NCBI GenBank assembly: GCA_964489525.1
Contig: CAZAYY010000003.1
Span: 62,001-126,000, forward strand
Reading direction: 5' to 3'
DNA length: 64,000 bases
Origin: CAZAYY01 sp964489525
GTDB lineage: Bacteria > Chloroflexota > Anaerolineae > Anaerolineales > JABWBV01
Positions 1 through 9,022 of the stretch are shown piece by piece. The notes below the pieces were generated by a model, which searched no databases, was not told the DNA's origin, and worked only from the letters and a program-made list of their open reading frames with translations. The position numbers were made by a program, and so were the translations under genes. Within the stretch, counting starts at the first letter, position 1. Every line of letters begins with the position of its first letter.

Positions 1-1
1 G

Positions 2-1330
2 AAAATTCGCCACCAGGTCCATGGCGTCCCGGTGGACGGTGCCCTGGCCGACCTGCCCACGGTGATCCTCAACCGGCAAATCAACGAAGTCATCATTGCC
101 ATCCCCAGCGCACCGGGGTCCACCGTCCGCAAAGTGACCGATGCCTGCCGGGCTGCTGGTGTCTCCTTCCGCACCATGCCGGGCATTTATGAACTTTTAG
201 GCGGCAATGTCAATGTCTCTCGCCTGCGCGAGGTCGATATTACCGACCTGCTGCGGCGTGAACCCACCCAGGTGGACACGGCCCTGGTGGGGTTGGCCCT
301 TTCCGGACGGGCCGTGCTGGTAACTGGAGCAGGCGGCTCGATTGGCCGTGAACTCTGCCGTCAGATTGCCCGTTGGGGACCTGCCAAGCTCATTTTGCTT
401 GGCCACGGGGAAAACAGCATTTTCGAAACGATGAAAGAGATGGAAGCCAACTTCCCAACCTTGCCCATTTTTCCGGTAATTGCCGATGTGCGCGACAGCA
501 ACCGGTTGTATTCCATTTTTGAACGCCATCGCCCCGAAGTGGTTTTTCACGCTGCAGCCCACAAACATGTTCCCTTAATGGAAGTGAATGTTGAAGAGGC
601 GGTCACCAACAATGTCCTCGGCACCCGCAACATTGTGGATATGGGGGTGTCGTTCAACGTGCAGCGCCTGGTGATGATTTCAAGCGACAAAGCCGTCAAA
701 CCCACCAGTGTGATGGGTGCCACCAAACGCGTGGCTGAAATGTTGGTAATTGATGCCGCCCGGCGCAGCGGATTGGCCTTCTCGGTGGTGCGTTTTGGCA
801 ATGTCCTGGGCAGCCGGGGCAGCATTGTCCCCTTCTTCAAGCAGCAAATTGCCAGCGGCGGCCCGCTTACCGTAACCCATCCCGATATGCAGCGCTATTT
901 CATGACCATCCCCGAAGCCGTGTACCTGGTTTTGCAAGCCTCCAGCATGGGCAAGGGCGGCGAGGTCTTTGTGCTCAACATGGGCATGCCCGTCCGAATT
1001 TTAGACCTGGCGGAAGACCTGGTGCGTCTTTCTGGGTTAGAACCCTATGTGGATATTGACATCGTCTTCACGGGGATTCGGCCCGGAGAAAAGCTGAGCG
1101 AAGAACTCTGGGATGAAAGCTCAGATTGCCAGCCCACCAATCACCCGGATGTGCTGCGCCTTGCGGGTGAAGAGAAACTGAACCGACAGGCCCTGGTGGA
1201 AGCCGTGGGTGAACTCATTTACCTGGCCCGCGAGGGCGACAGCGCCACCATTTTACAATATCTCGACCAATTGATTCCTGGGGCACAGGTTTCTACCACC
1301 CCGCCCGACGCTCGCGCTCCCTGGAACTGA
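2..1330 (+). CDS. CapD/FlaA1-like nucleoside-diphosphate-sugar dehydratase/epimerase, 5' partial
   Basis: Membrane-associated SDR enzymes of this family make 4,6-dehydrated UDP-sugars for surface polysaccharide. The reading frame is open from base 2, so the GTG at 32 is not a real start; the N-terminal membrane helices and part of the CoA-binding-like domain lie outside the window. Visible are the NAD(P)-binding motif TGAGGSIG (codons near 323) and the catalytic stretch SSDKAVKPTSVMGATKR (near 680-730). In that stretch Met replaces the usual SDR Tyr, as is normal in this extended subfamily. Polymer assembly genes are not in view, so the exact sugar product is unknown. It sits 35 bases upstream of two FemAB genes on the same strand, consistent with an envelope gene group. 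Confidence 0.9.
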   Translation, partial: KIRHQVHGVPVDGALADLPTVILNRQINEVIIAIPSAPGSTVRKVTDACRAAGVSFRTMPGIYELLGGNVNVSRLREVDITDLLRREPTQVDTALVGLALSGRAVLVTGAGGSIGRELCRQIARWGPAKLILLGHGENSIFETMKEMEANFPTLPIFPVIADVRDSNRLYSIFERHRPEVVFHAAAHKHVPLMEVNVEEAVTNNVLGTRNIVDMGVSFNVQRLVMISSDKAVKPTSVMGATKRVAEMLVIDAARRSGLAFSVVRFGNVLGSRGSIVPFFKQQIASGGPLTVTHPDMQRYFMTIPEAVYLVLQASSMGKGGEVFVLNMGMPVRILDLAEDLVRLSGLEPYVDIDIVFTGIRPGEKLSEELWDESSDCQPTNHPDVLRLAGEEKLNRQALVEAVGELIYLAREGDSATILQYLDQLIPGAQVSTTPPDARAPWN

Positions 1331-1365
1331 ACCCGCAGCCAGATTTCAGAAAGGATACATTCTGC

Positions 1366-2376
1366 ATGACAGACTTCCCAGACTGGGAAAGGTTTATTGC
1401 CCAACATCCCCAAGCACACATCCTGCAAACCGCCCAGTGGGCCCAGTTAAAAGCGGGGTTTGGTTGGGAGGTGGAACCTGTGATTGTGGGTGAGGCAGGC
1501 GCTTTGCTGCTCTTTCGCCGCTTGCCATTGGGGTTAACCATTGCCTATATCCCAAAAGGGCCAGCAGGTCAAAATTGGCCTGCCCTCTGGCCAGCAGTGG
1601 ACGCCGTTTGCAAGCGGCGGCGAGCGGTTTTTCTCAAAATCGAACCCGACGCCTGGGCCAGCGGCGGCGAACCTTCCCTGGATGAAGCGGCTTTTTTGGC
1701 CGGAATTCCCGGCACGGTGCATAAAAGCCAACACACGGTCCAACCCCCTCGAACCATCTTGCTGGACATTCGCGCAGACGAGGCCACTTTGCTCCAACGC
1801 ATGAAGCAAAAAACCCGCTACAACATCCGGCTTGCGCTGAAAAAAGATGTGGTGGTGGGGTCATCAGGCGATGTGGCCGTGTTCAGCAACCTGATGAGCA
1901 TAACCGGGGAACGCGACCAGTTCGGCGTACACAGCCAGGACTATTACCAGCAGGCCTACGACCTGTTTCACCCTTCCGGAAACTGCCTGCTGCTGATCGC
2001 CGAATACAACCATCAACCCATTGCCGGGATTATGGTGTTCGCACGCGGACAGCGCGCCTGGTATTTTTACGGGGCATCCGACAATGCCCACCGCAACCGT
2101 ATGCCCAATTATTTACTGCAGTGGGAGGCCATCCGTTGGGCTCGCGCCCAGGGCTGCACAGAATATGACCTGTGGGGTGTACCTGATGTCGAGATGGACG
2201 ACCTCGAAGAGGATTTCGCGGAGCGTTCCGATGGGTTGTGGGGTGTATATCGTTTTAAACGCGGTTTTGGCGGCCAGCTTGCCCGTTCGGCCGGGCCTTA
2301 CGACCGGGTTTACCAACCCTCGCTCTATCGCCTGTACTTGCTGGCCTACCGGCTTTTCCGCAGGGGGTTGGGATGA
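1366..2376 (+). CDS. FemAB-like peptidoglycan bridge aminoacyltransferase (first of tandem pair)
   Basis: 336 residues with the features of the FemX/FmhB group, which use aminoacyl-tRNA to add amino acids to the lipid II stem peptide on the cytoplasmic side. The family hallmark MKQKTRYNIRLALKK lies near residue 146, and the second GNAT-like half carries MPNYLLQWEAIRWA and the LWGVYRFKRGFGG block. An ATGA overlap (2373-2376) couples it to the next gene, a longer paralogue. Two such enzymes in tandem suggest a two-residue bridge or two-step addition; the amino acids used cannot be read from sequence. Confidence 0.88.
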   Translation: MTDFPDWERFIAQHPQAHILQTAQWAQLKAGFGWEVEPVIVGEAGALLLFRRLPLGLTIAYIPKGPAGQNWPALWPAVDAVCKRRRAVFLKIEPDAWASGGEPSLDEAAFLAGIPGTVHKSQHTVQPPRTILLDIRADEATLLQRMKQKTRYNIRLALKKDVVVGSSGDVAVFSNLMSITGERDQFGVHSQDYYQQAYDLFHPSGNCLLLIAEYNHQPIAGIMVFARGQRAWYFYGASDNAHRNRMPNYLLQWEAIRWARAQGCTEYDLWGVPDVEMDDLEEDFAERSDGLWGVYRFKRGFGGQLARSAGPYDRVYQPSLYRLYLLAYRLFRRGLG

Positions 2377-3575
2377 TGACCCCGCTCACTGCAGGTTTCC
2401 CCCAGGCCTGGAATGCGCTGGCGGGCGGGCTGCCCGGCGCACACCTGCTGCAGTCGTATGAGTGGGGTGGTCTCAAAGCCGCCTACGGCTGGCACCCGGC
2501 TTTCTACCGCTGGGCTGCCCACGCTCCGGGCGAATTTACCCTGGAAAAACATTACCCGGACGAATTTACCGGAACTTTTGAGGGCGAAACCGTGGGCGCT
2601 GCCCAACTGTTGGTGCGCAGCGTCCGGTTGGGATTTTTGCCCATGCGCCTTTCGGTGGCCTACGCCCCCAAGGGCCCGCTGCTGGATTGGCAAAACAGCC
2701 CATTGCGCGACCAGGCCCTGGCCGATTTAAAGCAGGCAGGCCGGCGCGCGGGGGCGCTGATGGTCAAAATTGACCCCGACATCCGCCTGGGTACCGGCAT
2801 CCCCGGTGACCCGGACGGCGAAACCGCCAACCCAACCGGGCTGGCCATCCAGCAGCATCTATCCCAAACTGGCTGGCGTTTTTCGCCAGACCAGATCCAA
2901 TTCCGCAACACATTCCTGATTGACCTTTCACCCGCCGAAGAAACCCTGCTGGCGGCCATGAAACAAAAAACCCGCTACAACGTGCGCCTGGCGGAGCGCA
3001 AAGGCGTGGTGGTGTATCCCGCCGGACGAACCGGCAGCCTGCTGCCCACCCTGGACATGCTCTACCAGATGTACGCCGAAACCGCCCACCGGGATGGCTT
3101 TGTCATCCGAGAAGGCGGCTATTATCGCAGCCTGTGGTCCCAATTCATCCATGCCGGCATGCTGACACCCCTGGTTGCCAGTGTGGATGGCGAACCAGTT
3201 GCCGGGTTAATGCTGTTTATGTTTGGCCGGACGGCCTACTACCTGCACGGCATGTCGCGCGACCTTCACCGCGAACGCATGCCCAACTACCTGCTGCAGT
3301 GGGAAGCCATGCGCCTGGCCAAGGCCAACGGCTGCACCACCTACGACCTGTGGGGCGCACCGGATGTGTTTGACGAAAGCGACCGGATGTGGGGCGTATA
3401 CCGCTTTAAGCAGGGCCTGGGCGGAACCCTCACCCGCACCCTCGGCGCCTGGGACTACCCCCTGCGCCCCAACCTCTATACCCTCTACACCCGCATTCTA
3501 CCCCGCATCCTCTCCCTCATGCGCCGCCGCGCCAGGGCCAATTCGGCCCAACTGGCAAACACCCAGGCAGTGTAA
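2373..3575 (+). CDS. FemAB-like peptidoglycan bridge aminoacyltransferase (second of tandem pair)
   Basis: 400 residues, paralogous to the upstream gene: it repeats MKQKTRYNVRLAERKG, RMPNYLLQWEAMRLA and MWGVYRFKQGLGG. Relative to its partner it has an insertion in the first half (around residues 45-75 and 140-165) and a basic C-terminal tail (RRRARAN). The start ATG overlaps the upstream stop (ATGA), so the pair is probably co-translated. Expected role: transfer of amino acids from tRNA to the peptidoglycan precursor. Substrate specificity is unknown. Confidence 0.88.
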   Translation: MMTPLTAGFPQAWNALAGGLPGAHLLQSYEWGGLKAAYGWHPAFYRWAAHAPGEFTLEKHYPDEFTGTFEGETVGAAQLLVRSVRLGFLPMRLSVAYAPKGPLLDWQNSPLRDQALADLKQAGRRAGALMVKIDPDIRLGTGIPGDPDGETANPTGLAIQQHLSQTGWRFSPDQIQFRNTFLIDLSPAEETLLAAMKQKTRYNVRLAERKGVVVYPAGRTGSLLPTLDMLYQMYAETAHRDGFVIREGGYYRSLWSQFIHAGMLTPLVASVDGEPVAGLMLFMFGRTAYYLHGMSRDLHRERMPNYLLQWEAMRLAKANGCTTYDLWGAPDVFDESDRMWGVYRFKQGLGGTLTRTLGAWDYPLRPNLYTLYTRILPRILSLMRRRARANSAQLANTQAV

Positions 3576-3882
3576 AACCACAAGTGCCATTTGAATTCAC
3601 CTAAAAAATGGGCTTGAAAAAGCCAAAATGGGTGAAGACGCGGCTAAAGCCATGACTACAGGGAGATAGAAGGCTTATTTCAAGCCCGCAGGGCTGGCAC
3701 GATTATAGGGAATCTTCGGCGGTTTTTCCCAAGCCCGCAGGGCTGGCACAAAAAGCTCCATAAAATGATGTTGTGTTGAAGATAGAGGACCGAAGATCCT
3801 GACAACAATTGTCTGCCCCCACGCCGATGGAGGTGGGTGCATACGTTTGGGTTTCGGGGAAAACCAAAAGCCAGAGGGCCCG
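3576..3882. other. Convergent intergenic region with dispersed-repeat remnants
   Basis: No convincing gene. It lies between the FemAB pair (plus) and the uracil-DNA glycosylase (minus). It holds the motif GCGGCTAAAGCCATGACTAC near 3640-3660, which contains a small GGCT-AA-AGCC hairpin and looks like dispersed intergenic repeats seen in other bacterial genomes, and two copies of a 20-bp GC-rich repeat listed separately. Confidence 0.5.
3681..3749. repeat. Two direct copies of a 20-bp intergenic repeat
   Basis: CAAGCCCGCAGGGCTGGCAC occurs at 3681-3700 and again, identical, at 3730-3749, a 49-bp period. Each copy contains the short dyad AGCCC-GCA-GGGCT, so each can form a small hairpin. The sequence between copies differs. 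Confidence 0.8.
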
Positions 3883-4503
3883 TTACAGATTCCCAACCCT
3901 TCTTGCAATCAAAGCCACAGCCTGTTCAATTAATTCCCGGTTGGCGGGGAACTGGTGCCAGCGGCTGGCGCCGGAAGGATGGGGCAGAGGAATGACCCAG
4001 CGGCTATCCACCTGTTTTTCGGTGCCAATGATTTGTTCGAGAGGAACCCCTTTTGAAAAAAACAGCTCAATCGCCAGGCGGCCCACCGGAAGGATGATTT
4101 CGGGGTTAACCAGGGCAATTTCCGCGTCCAGGTAGGGTCGGCAGAGGGCCTGCTCCGCTTTGGAGGGGACCCGGTCGCCGCTGCCGCTTTTTGCCCGGCC
4201 AGGGTAGCATTTGGTGACAGCGGTCATATACTGGGTGGCGCGAAACCAGGTCTCTTCCAGGCCAGCCCTGGCCAGCCACTGGAACAACCGCGAACCGCTG
4301 CCAGCGTTGAACGGACGCCCGGCTTCTTTTTCGGTAATACCCGGGGCCTGGCCAATGAGCATCCAGCGCGCCCCAACCTGCCCGGAGAAGATTGCACGGG
4401 GAAAAATGTCGTGCCCGGCATCCAGGCACAGGCGGCAGGCGCGCATCCGGGCGTGGACTGCGTCCAACGCCTGGCGGCGGCTGGTTTCATCCAACCCAGC
4501 CAT
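3883..4503 (-). CDS. Uracil-DNA glycosylase superfamily protein (family 4/5-like)
   Basis: Base-excision-repair glycosylase that removes uracil from DNA. With start at 4503 it has 206 residues: motif 1 GQAPG at 51-55 and the C-terminal HPSGASRW motif at about 175-182. Four cysteines in the family-4 arrangement (CRLC near 23-26, KCYPG, and LCRPYL) suggest a [4Fe-4S] cluster. The start at 4503 is preferred over the in-frame 4536 because TGATG makes its ATG overlap the stop of the upstream gene. Family 4 normally has Glu in motif 1 (GEAPG); here it is Gln. Upstream is an AP-endonuclease-like gene, so the two enzymes would act in sequence in one repair pathway. Confidence 0.85.
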   Translation of the reverse strand: MAGLDETSRRQALDAVHARMRACRLCLDAGHDIFPRAIFSGQVGARWMLIGQAPGITEKEAGRPFNAGSGSRLFQWLARAGLEETWFRATQYMTAVTKCYPGRAKSGSGDRVPSKAEQALCRPYLDAEIALVNPEIILPVGRLAIELFFSKGVPLEQIIGTEKQVDSRWVIPLPHPSGASRWHQFPANRELIEQAVALIARRVGNL

Positions 4504-5360
4504 CAACCCGCAGATTCTCCGCTCAATTCCAACCAACGCTGTTTAACCAGCTGTGCATCCTCTTCCATGATGGGGCTTTCAATCAGAATGCGCCCAGCGC
4601 AGCCGAAATCTTTCAGCGCCTTCAGCAGGGCGGTCAAATCCAGGTCGGATTCCAGCAGGGGCAGGTGTTCCTTCTCGCCTTTTGGGCCGTATTCGATGCC
4701 GGAGAGGTGAATGCTCAACCGGCGCAGGGCGTCCGTCCCCAGGGCGCTGCCATAGGCTTCCAGCGTTTTGGCCCATTCGGTGTAGGTGTTCATGCTGCCA
4801 TCGCCTGGGCGGGCGTGCAGGTGGGCGAAATCCAGGCAGGGCTGCACCTGGGGCATGGCCTGGCTCATCGCCAGGGTGTCTTCCAGCGAACCGAGCATGG
4901 CCGATTTACCCATTGTCTCCGGACGCAAGATCACCGGGTTGCCGTTGGCTTGCAGTTCTTCCACGCATCCAGCCAGGCGGGGCAGGGCCACTTTGAGCAC
5001 TTCTTCAGCGGGTTGGCCGAAATAGGAGCCAGGGTGGAAGATGATGTCCGTTGCGCCAGCCAGATTGCCATAGTGGGCAGCGTCCATCAGCCGCTGGCGC
5101 GACTTGGGCCATTCTTCGTCATTCGCGTTCAGGTTGATAAAGTACGGCGCGTGGACGCTTAAGGCAACATCATTTTCTTTCGCGGTCGCCCGAATAGCGG
5201 CGCAGGTTTCGGGGCTGACGCGTACCGACTGCACCCAGCCCAATTCGAAGGCGAACAGGCCAAGGCTGGCAGCGTGAATGACAGCCCCCACGCTGCCGCC
5301 TGGTTTTTTGGGGGTGGAGATGGGTGCGCCAACAGTGCCAAAACGAAAAGATACAGTCAT
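4503..5360 (-). CDS. Endonuclease IV-like TIM-barrel protein (AP endonuclease family 2)
   Basis: 285 residues. The series of metal-ligand blocks matches the Nfo/xylose-isomerase-like barrel: SVHAPYF, IIFHPGSY, RPETMG, CLDFAHLHA, SIHLSG, EKEHLPL and a late ILIESP. Endonuclease IV cuts DNA at abasic sites using three zinc ions. One of the late Asp ligands of classical Nfo is not obvious here, so a diverged AP endonuclease or another sugar-phosphate TIM-barrel enzyme remains possible. Its stop codon overlaps the ATG of the uracil-DNA glycosylase gene (TGATG), which supports a DNA-repair role. Confidence 0.8.
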   Translation of the reverse strand: MTVSFRFGTVGAPISTPKKPGGSVGAVIHAASLGLFAFELGWVQSVRVSPETCAAIRATAKENDVALSVHAPYFINLNANDEEWPKSRQRLMDAAHYGNLAGATDIIFHPGSYFGQPAEEVLKVALPRLAGCVEELQANGNPVILRPETMGKSAMLGSLEDTLAMSQAMPQVQPCLDFAHLHARPGDGSMNTYTEWAKTLEAYGSALGTDALRRLSIHLSGIEYGPKGEKEHLPLLESDLDLTALLKALKDFGCAGRILIESPIMEEDAQLVKQRWLELSGESAG

Positions 5361-5364
5361 ACGG

Positions 5365-5850
5365 TTAACTCCTGAGATTTTTTAGCGTGGAAGGGTTGAG
5401 GTTATAGGCAGCGGCAAAACCCGCCACAAAGCGCCCAGATTCAAAGCGCAGCAGGTACAGGCTGAAATCGCCCATTTGGAACAGCTGGCCGCTTTGGGGA
5501 AATTTGGCCAGGTAGATTGCCTGGGCTTGCAGGTATTCTGGGTTGGGCTGGCCTTCTTGTGATTTAGGAATGGCTTCAACCTGGCCTTGCAAAGTGACCC
5601 GCGGGGTTTGCAGCGGGTCGAGGCCGGGGGTTTCGGGTGCCTGGATAAGCAGGCTGAAAGGCTGGCCGTCCCCCATGCCTTTGGTGTGTTTTGCCAGGGT
5701 GGAGACGTGCACCAGCGCACCCGTGTGGTCGGCAAGCACTGCAAAGGGCATCAGGCCGACATATGGCTCGCCATTAACCAGCACTGCAACACTGGCCGTT
5801 TTCCTTTCGGTGAGCAAGTTGAGCAGCAGGGATTCTTCTTGGGGTTTCAT
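5365..5850 (-). CDS. Pyridoxamine 5'-phosphate oxidase-like (HugZ-type) flavoprotein
   Basis: 161 residues with the split-barrel FMN-binding pattern of the PPOX/HugZ class: an N-terminal helix followed by ASVAVLVNGEPYVGLMPF, then a strand with HVSTLAKHTKGM and a RVTLQGQVEAI strand. Family members bind FMN, F420 or heme, so the substrate cannot be assigned. Its start overlaps the end of dgkA by four bases, and the endonuclease-IV-like gene follows after four bases, so it sits in the middle of the operon. Confidence 0.75.
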   Translation of the reverse strand: MKPQEESLLLNLLTERKTASVAVLVNGEPYVGLMPFAVLADHTGALVHVSTLAKHTKGMGDGQPFSLLIQAPETPGLDPLQTPRVTLQGQVEAIPKSQEGQPNPEYLQAQAIYLAKFPQSGQLFQMGDFSLYLLRFESGRFVAGFAAAYNLNPSTLKNLRS

Positions 5851-6233
5851 TTTGTAAATATCTCCAGCAATTTGATATAGAGAGGTGGGCCCATCACCAA
5901 CAGGCCAATGAGCACCGATGCACCCGCCGCAATCAGCACAGCCGCCGCCCCAACATCTTTGCTCACCTTGGCCAGGGGGTGGTGGTCGGGGCTGGCCAGG
6001 TCTACCAGGGCTTCAATCGCGGTGTTCATAAATTCGGCCGTCCAGACCAGGGCCACAGCCACCACCAACAGCACCCATTCCAGCCGGTTCAGGTTCAGCC
6101 AGGCAGCCATGGCCACAACAGCAATGCTGGCGGCCGCGTGAATCCAGGCGTTGCGCTGGCTGCGCAGCACATACCACCAGCCTTCAAATGCGTATTGAAA
6201 GGCAGCCAGGCGGGAACGAAAAAACGAGCGCAT
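5847..6233 (-). CDS. dgkA: Diacylglycerol/undecaprenol kinase family membrane protein
   Basis: 128 residues with about three membrane helices and the family signature EFMNTAIEALVDL followed by HPLAKVSKDVGAAAVL. In Gram-positive-type bacteria this family phosphorylates undecaprenol and recycles the cell-wall lipid carrier; in proteobacteria the substrate is diacylglycerol. It follows ybeY directly, the order found in many Firmicutes. Its likely RBS (GAGG) lies about 12 bases before the ATG, a little far. Confidence 0.9.
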   Translation of the reverse strand: MRSFFRSRLAAFQYAFEGWWYVLRSQRNAWIHAAASIAVVAMAAWLNLNRLEWVLLVVAVALVWTAEFMNTAIEALVDLASPDHHPLAKVSKDVGAAAVLIAAGASVLIGLLVMGPPLYIKLLEIFTK

Positions 6234-6251
6234 TGCGGCGGTTTTCCTCGC

Positions 6252-6701
6252 TCAGGGTGGGGACAGAGGGCAGCCAATTTGGGCCAGGATGTCCGCCTGG
6301 GCCTGCCACATGGCGGCTTTTTCGGCTTCTTCGGCATGGTCGTGGCCCATCAGGTGCAGGGTGCCGTGCACCGCTAACAGTTGGAGTTCGGCCTCCAACG
6401 CATGCCCACCCTGGGCAGCCTGGCGGGCAGCGTAGGGCAGCGAGATGAGGATATCCCCCAGGTAAATTTCGCCAGTTTCGGGGTCTGGCGAACCATCCGG
6501 AAAGGAGAGGACATCGGTTGGAGCGTCCACCCCTAAAAATTCCAGGTTGAGCTGGTGCAGCTGGGCGTCATCCGTGATGACAATGGTCAGGAGGACATTC
6601 TCCGGGGCTTTTTGGTGCGCCAGGGCGGCTTCGGCAGCCTGCACCAAAAGGGTGGGGTTGGCCTGGCTTTCAAACGCTGGGTCAATATCAACCTGAACCA
6701 T
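6252..6701 (-). CDS. ybeY: Endoribonuclease YbeY (rRNA maturation factor)
   Basis: 149 residues ending with the zinc site HGTLHLMGHDH (three His), diagnostic of the family. YbeY is a single-strand endoribonuclease acting in 16S rRNA 3'-end maturation and ribosome quality control. DVLSFPDG is also conserved. The start lies two bases after the stop of the 7TM-HD gene, so the two are co-transcribed. Confidence 0.95.
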   Translation of the reverse strand: MVQVDIDPAFESQANPTLLVQAAEAALAHQKAPENVLLTIVITDDAQLHQLNLEFLGVDAPTDVLSFPDGSPDPETGEIYLGDILISLPYAARQAAQGGHALEAELQLLAVHGTLHLMGHDHAEEAEKAAMWQAQADILAQIGCPLSPP

Positions 6702-6702
6702 C

Positions 6703-8934
6703 TTAAACTCCTGGCTTGTTGGTTTGCGAGGGCAAGGGGGTTTCGCCTTGAGGGGCTGGGGCAGGCGGCTGGGACAAAACAGGCACAGGTTCGGCAGCCG
6801 AAGGCTCGCCAGTGGAGGGAGTTACTTTTTCTGGGGGAATGGCTGAGACCTGGTCGAGCTTGGGGTATTCGATCCGCGGGTGATAGATACCGCGCAGGGT
6901 GGTGGTGAACGAGTGAATGATGGTATTCAGGTCGGCTGTAGTCAGGTTGGTTTCATCCAATTCGCCCATGGCCAGCCGGTTTTCAACCACATTTTTGACC
7001 ATCGCCCGCAGGGCTTCTTCATCTTTGGGGCGTTCGGCGCGGGCGCGGGCTTCGCTGCCATCGGCCAGCATGACCAGGGCGGTTTCTCGAGAGCGTGGGC
7101 GGGGGCCAGGATAGCGGAATTTGGTTTCATCCACCTCAGCCGGGTCACTGCCAGCATCGGTGGCTGCCTGGACTGCTTTGATGTATTGGTAGCGGGTGAC
7201 CATGGTGCCGTGGTGTTCGAGGATAAAATCGCACAGTTGAACCGGAAGTTTTTTGCTGCGAGCCAGGGCGTACCCCTCGACCACATGGCCAATGATAATC
7301 CCGGCGCTGGTTTCAGGGTCGAGTTTATCATGGGGGTTAGGGCTGCCAGGAAGTTGGTTTTCAATAAAGAACAAGGGCCGGTTCATTTTTCCCACGTCGT
7401 GGTAAAGGGCACCCACCCGGGTGAGCAGCGCATCGGCGCCAATCAGTTCAGCAGCCTGCTCGGCCAGGTTGGCCACCTGAAGACTGTGCTGGTACGTTCC
7501 GGGGGCTGTGGTCAGCATCTGGCGCAGCAGGGGCTGGTCGGGACGAGAAAGCTCCATCAGTTGGAGCGGCGTCGTCAGGTGAAGGAACTGCGCCCCCAGG
7601 AATTGGAGAACAAGAGTCAGGGCAGCCGAGGCAAAGCCGTTGATCAGGGAAGCGCCCAGCAGGGTGGCAATGCCGTTCATGTCGGTAAACGGGTCGTTAA
7701 CCCGGTATGCCAGGATGACTGCCGCCCCAATCGAGGCAACCCCCAGGGCAGCGCCAAAAAAGACCGGAATCCGCCGGGCAGGCCCCAAAATGAGGATGCC
7801 GAACATGCCGCCTAATAAATAAAATGCGGCCAGTTCGAGCGGGTTGGCCATTTCAAAGGTTACCAGAAGGCTGAGCGGCAGCATGAGAATCATGCCGGTT
7901 TGCATCCCCATCAGGCTTGAAATCAGCATTCCAAAGGTCGCCAGGGGGAAAAGGTATGGTAAAACCACGTGACCCAAGACAATCATTCGGGCGCCAACCA
8001 GGAAAACCAGGAAAGCCAGGGAGAGAAAACTTAAACGACGCAGGCTGATGCGCAATAAAGGTGTTTGGTGGATATAGGTCAGGGTAAACACCGCACAAAA
8101 GGCCAGGAGCGTGGCAGCCGTGAGAACGCGCCGCCTTTGATCACTGGTAGACAGCAAGCCAAGTTCATTGAGGGCTTCGATGTCCACCGCTGTAACCACT
8201 TTGCCGCGCTGGACCACAGTCTCGCCCCGGGCAAAACTGCGCAGGACCGGAATAACACCATCTTGGGCAGCCTGCCGCCGGGCTGCGGTCAGTTCCTCAC
8301 TATAAAAACTATTGGGGGCAATAAAAACCGTCACCAGTTGGGCTACAGCCTGGGCCTGGGTATCGGGAAGGGACAGGCTGACCAGGGTGGGAACACTGCG
8401 CCGGGCATCTTCCAATTGGGTTTCGCGAATGACCGAACGCATAACCTGCTGCAAAACCAGCAGTGCCTCGGTTTGAATGGTTTCCCACTGGCTTTGCTGA
8501 ACCGCCAACAGGTATTGGGCAATTTCTGGGGAGAGCGTGTAATGCTGAACCAGGGAAAGATCGTTGAGCTTTTGGGCCGGGGTGGCCAGGGTATCGGCAC
8601 GCACCACCGAAATATAGGTAAAGGTAGCCTGCATATCATCCACTTGCTGGCGGGCAATGCGCGGGTCGGGTGCAGTGTATACCGGGTTGATGGTCTGGAT
8701 GGCCTGTTCGCGCTGCTGGTTGGTGAGCACCTGGCTTTCGAACGTGATGGCATAAGGAGCGACCACATCCTGCGGAGCCACATCCCCCACGCTCAGCCCC
8801 AGAACATTCAACACAGGGGCTTGCAGCACAATTAACGCCAAATATGCCCCGGCCAGGGTGGTTGTAACCAAAAGGACATAGACCAGGGTGCGCAGGGTCA
8901 GGTATTTGCGCAAATATTGGAAACGTTCAACCAT
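6703..8934 (-). CDS. pgpH: 7TM-HD family (PgpH-type) cyclic-di-AMP phosphodiesterase
   Basis: About 743 residues from the preferred start. Order: one N-terminal membrane helix, a large extracytoplasmic 7TMR-HD region, a cluster of about seven helices in the middle, then a cytoplasmic HD domain with HSLQVANLAEQ and LYHDVGKMNRP. The Pro-rich C-terminal tail is low complexity. PgpH proteins hydrolyse cyclic-di-AMP. In-frame ATGs lie at 9018, 8970 and 8934; 8934 (MVERFQYLRKY) is chosen because it begins just before the first helix and has an AAGGA about 13 bases upstream, but the RBS is weak. The usual partner phoH is absent. Confidence 0.88.
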   Translation of the reverse strand: MVERFQYLRKYLTLRTLVYVLLVTTTLAGAYLALIVLQAPVLNVLGLSVGDVAPQDVVAPYAITFESQVLTNQQREQAIQTINPVYTAPDPRIARQQVDDMQATFTYISVVRADTLATPAQKLNDLSLVQHYTLSPEIAQYLLAVQQSQWETIQTEALLVLQQVMRSVIRETQLEDARRSVPTLVSLSLPDTQAQAVAQLVTVFIAPNSFYSEELTAARRQAAQDGVIPVLRSFARGETVVQRGKVVTAVDIEALNELGLLSTSDQRRRVLTAATLLAFCAVFTLTYIHQTPLLRISLRRLSFLSLAFLVFLVGARMIVLGHVVLPYLFPLATFGMLISSLMGMQTGMILMLPLSLLVTFEMANPLELAAFYLLGGMFGILILGPARRIPVFFGAALGVASIGAAVILAYRVNDPFTDMNGIATLLGASLINGFASAALTLVLQFLGAQFLHLTTPLQLMELSRPDQPLLRQMLTTAPGTYQHSLQVANLAEQAAELIGADALLTRVGALYHDVGKMNRPLFFIENQLPGSPNPHDKLDPETSAGIIIGHVVEGYALARSKKLPVQLCDFILEHHGTMVTRYQYIKAVQAATDAGSDPAEVDETKFRYPGPRPRSRETALVMLADGSEARARAERPKDEEALRAMVKNVVENRLAMGELDETNLTTADLNTIIHSFTTTLRGIYHPRIEYPKLDQVSAIPPEKVTPSTGEPSAAEPVPVLSQPPAPAPQGETPLPSQTNKPGV

Positions 8935-9022
8935 CGAAGGTGTTTTCCTTCCCGTCCGTTCCCGGAACATAAATGATCGGACGGGTGTGCAGGGTGCGGG
9001 CCACTGGCCCTCCTGCAAAGGG

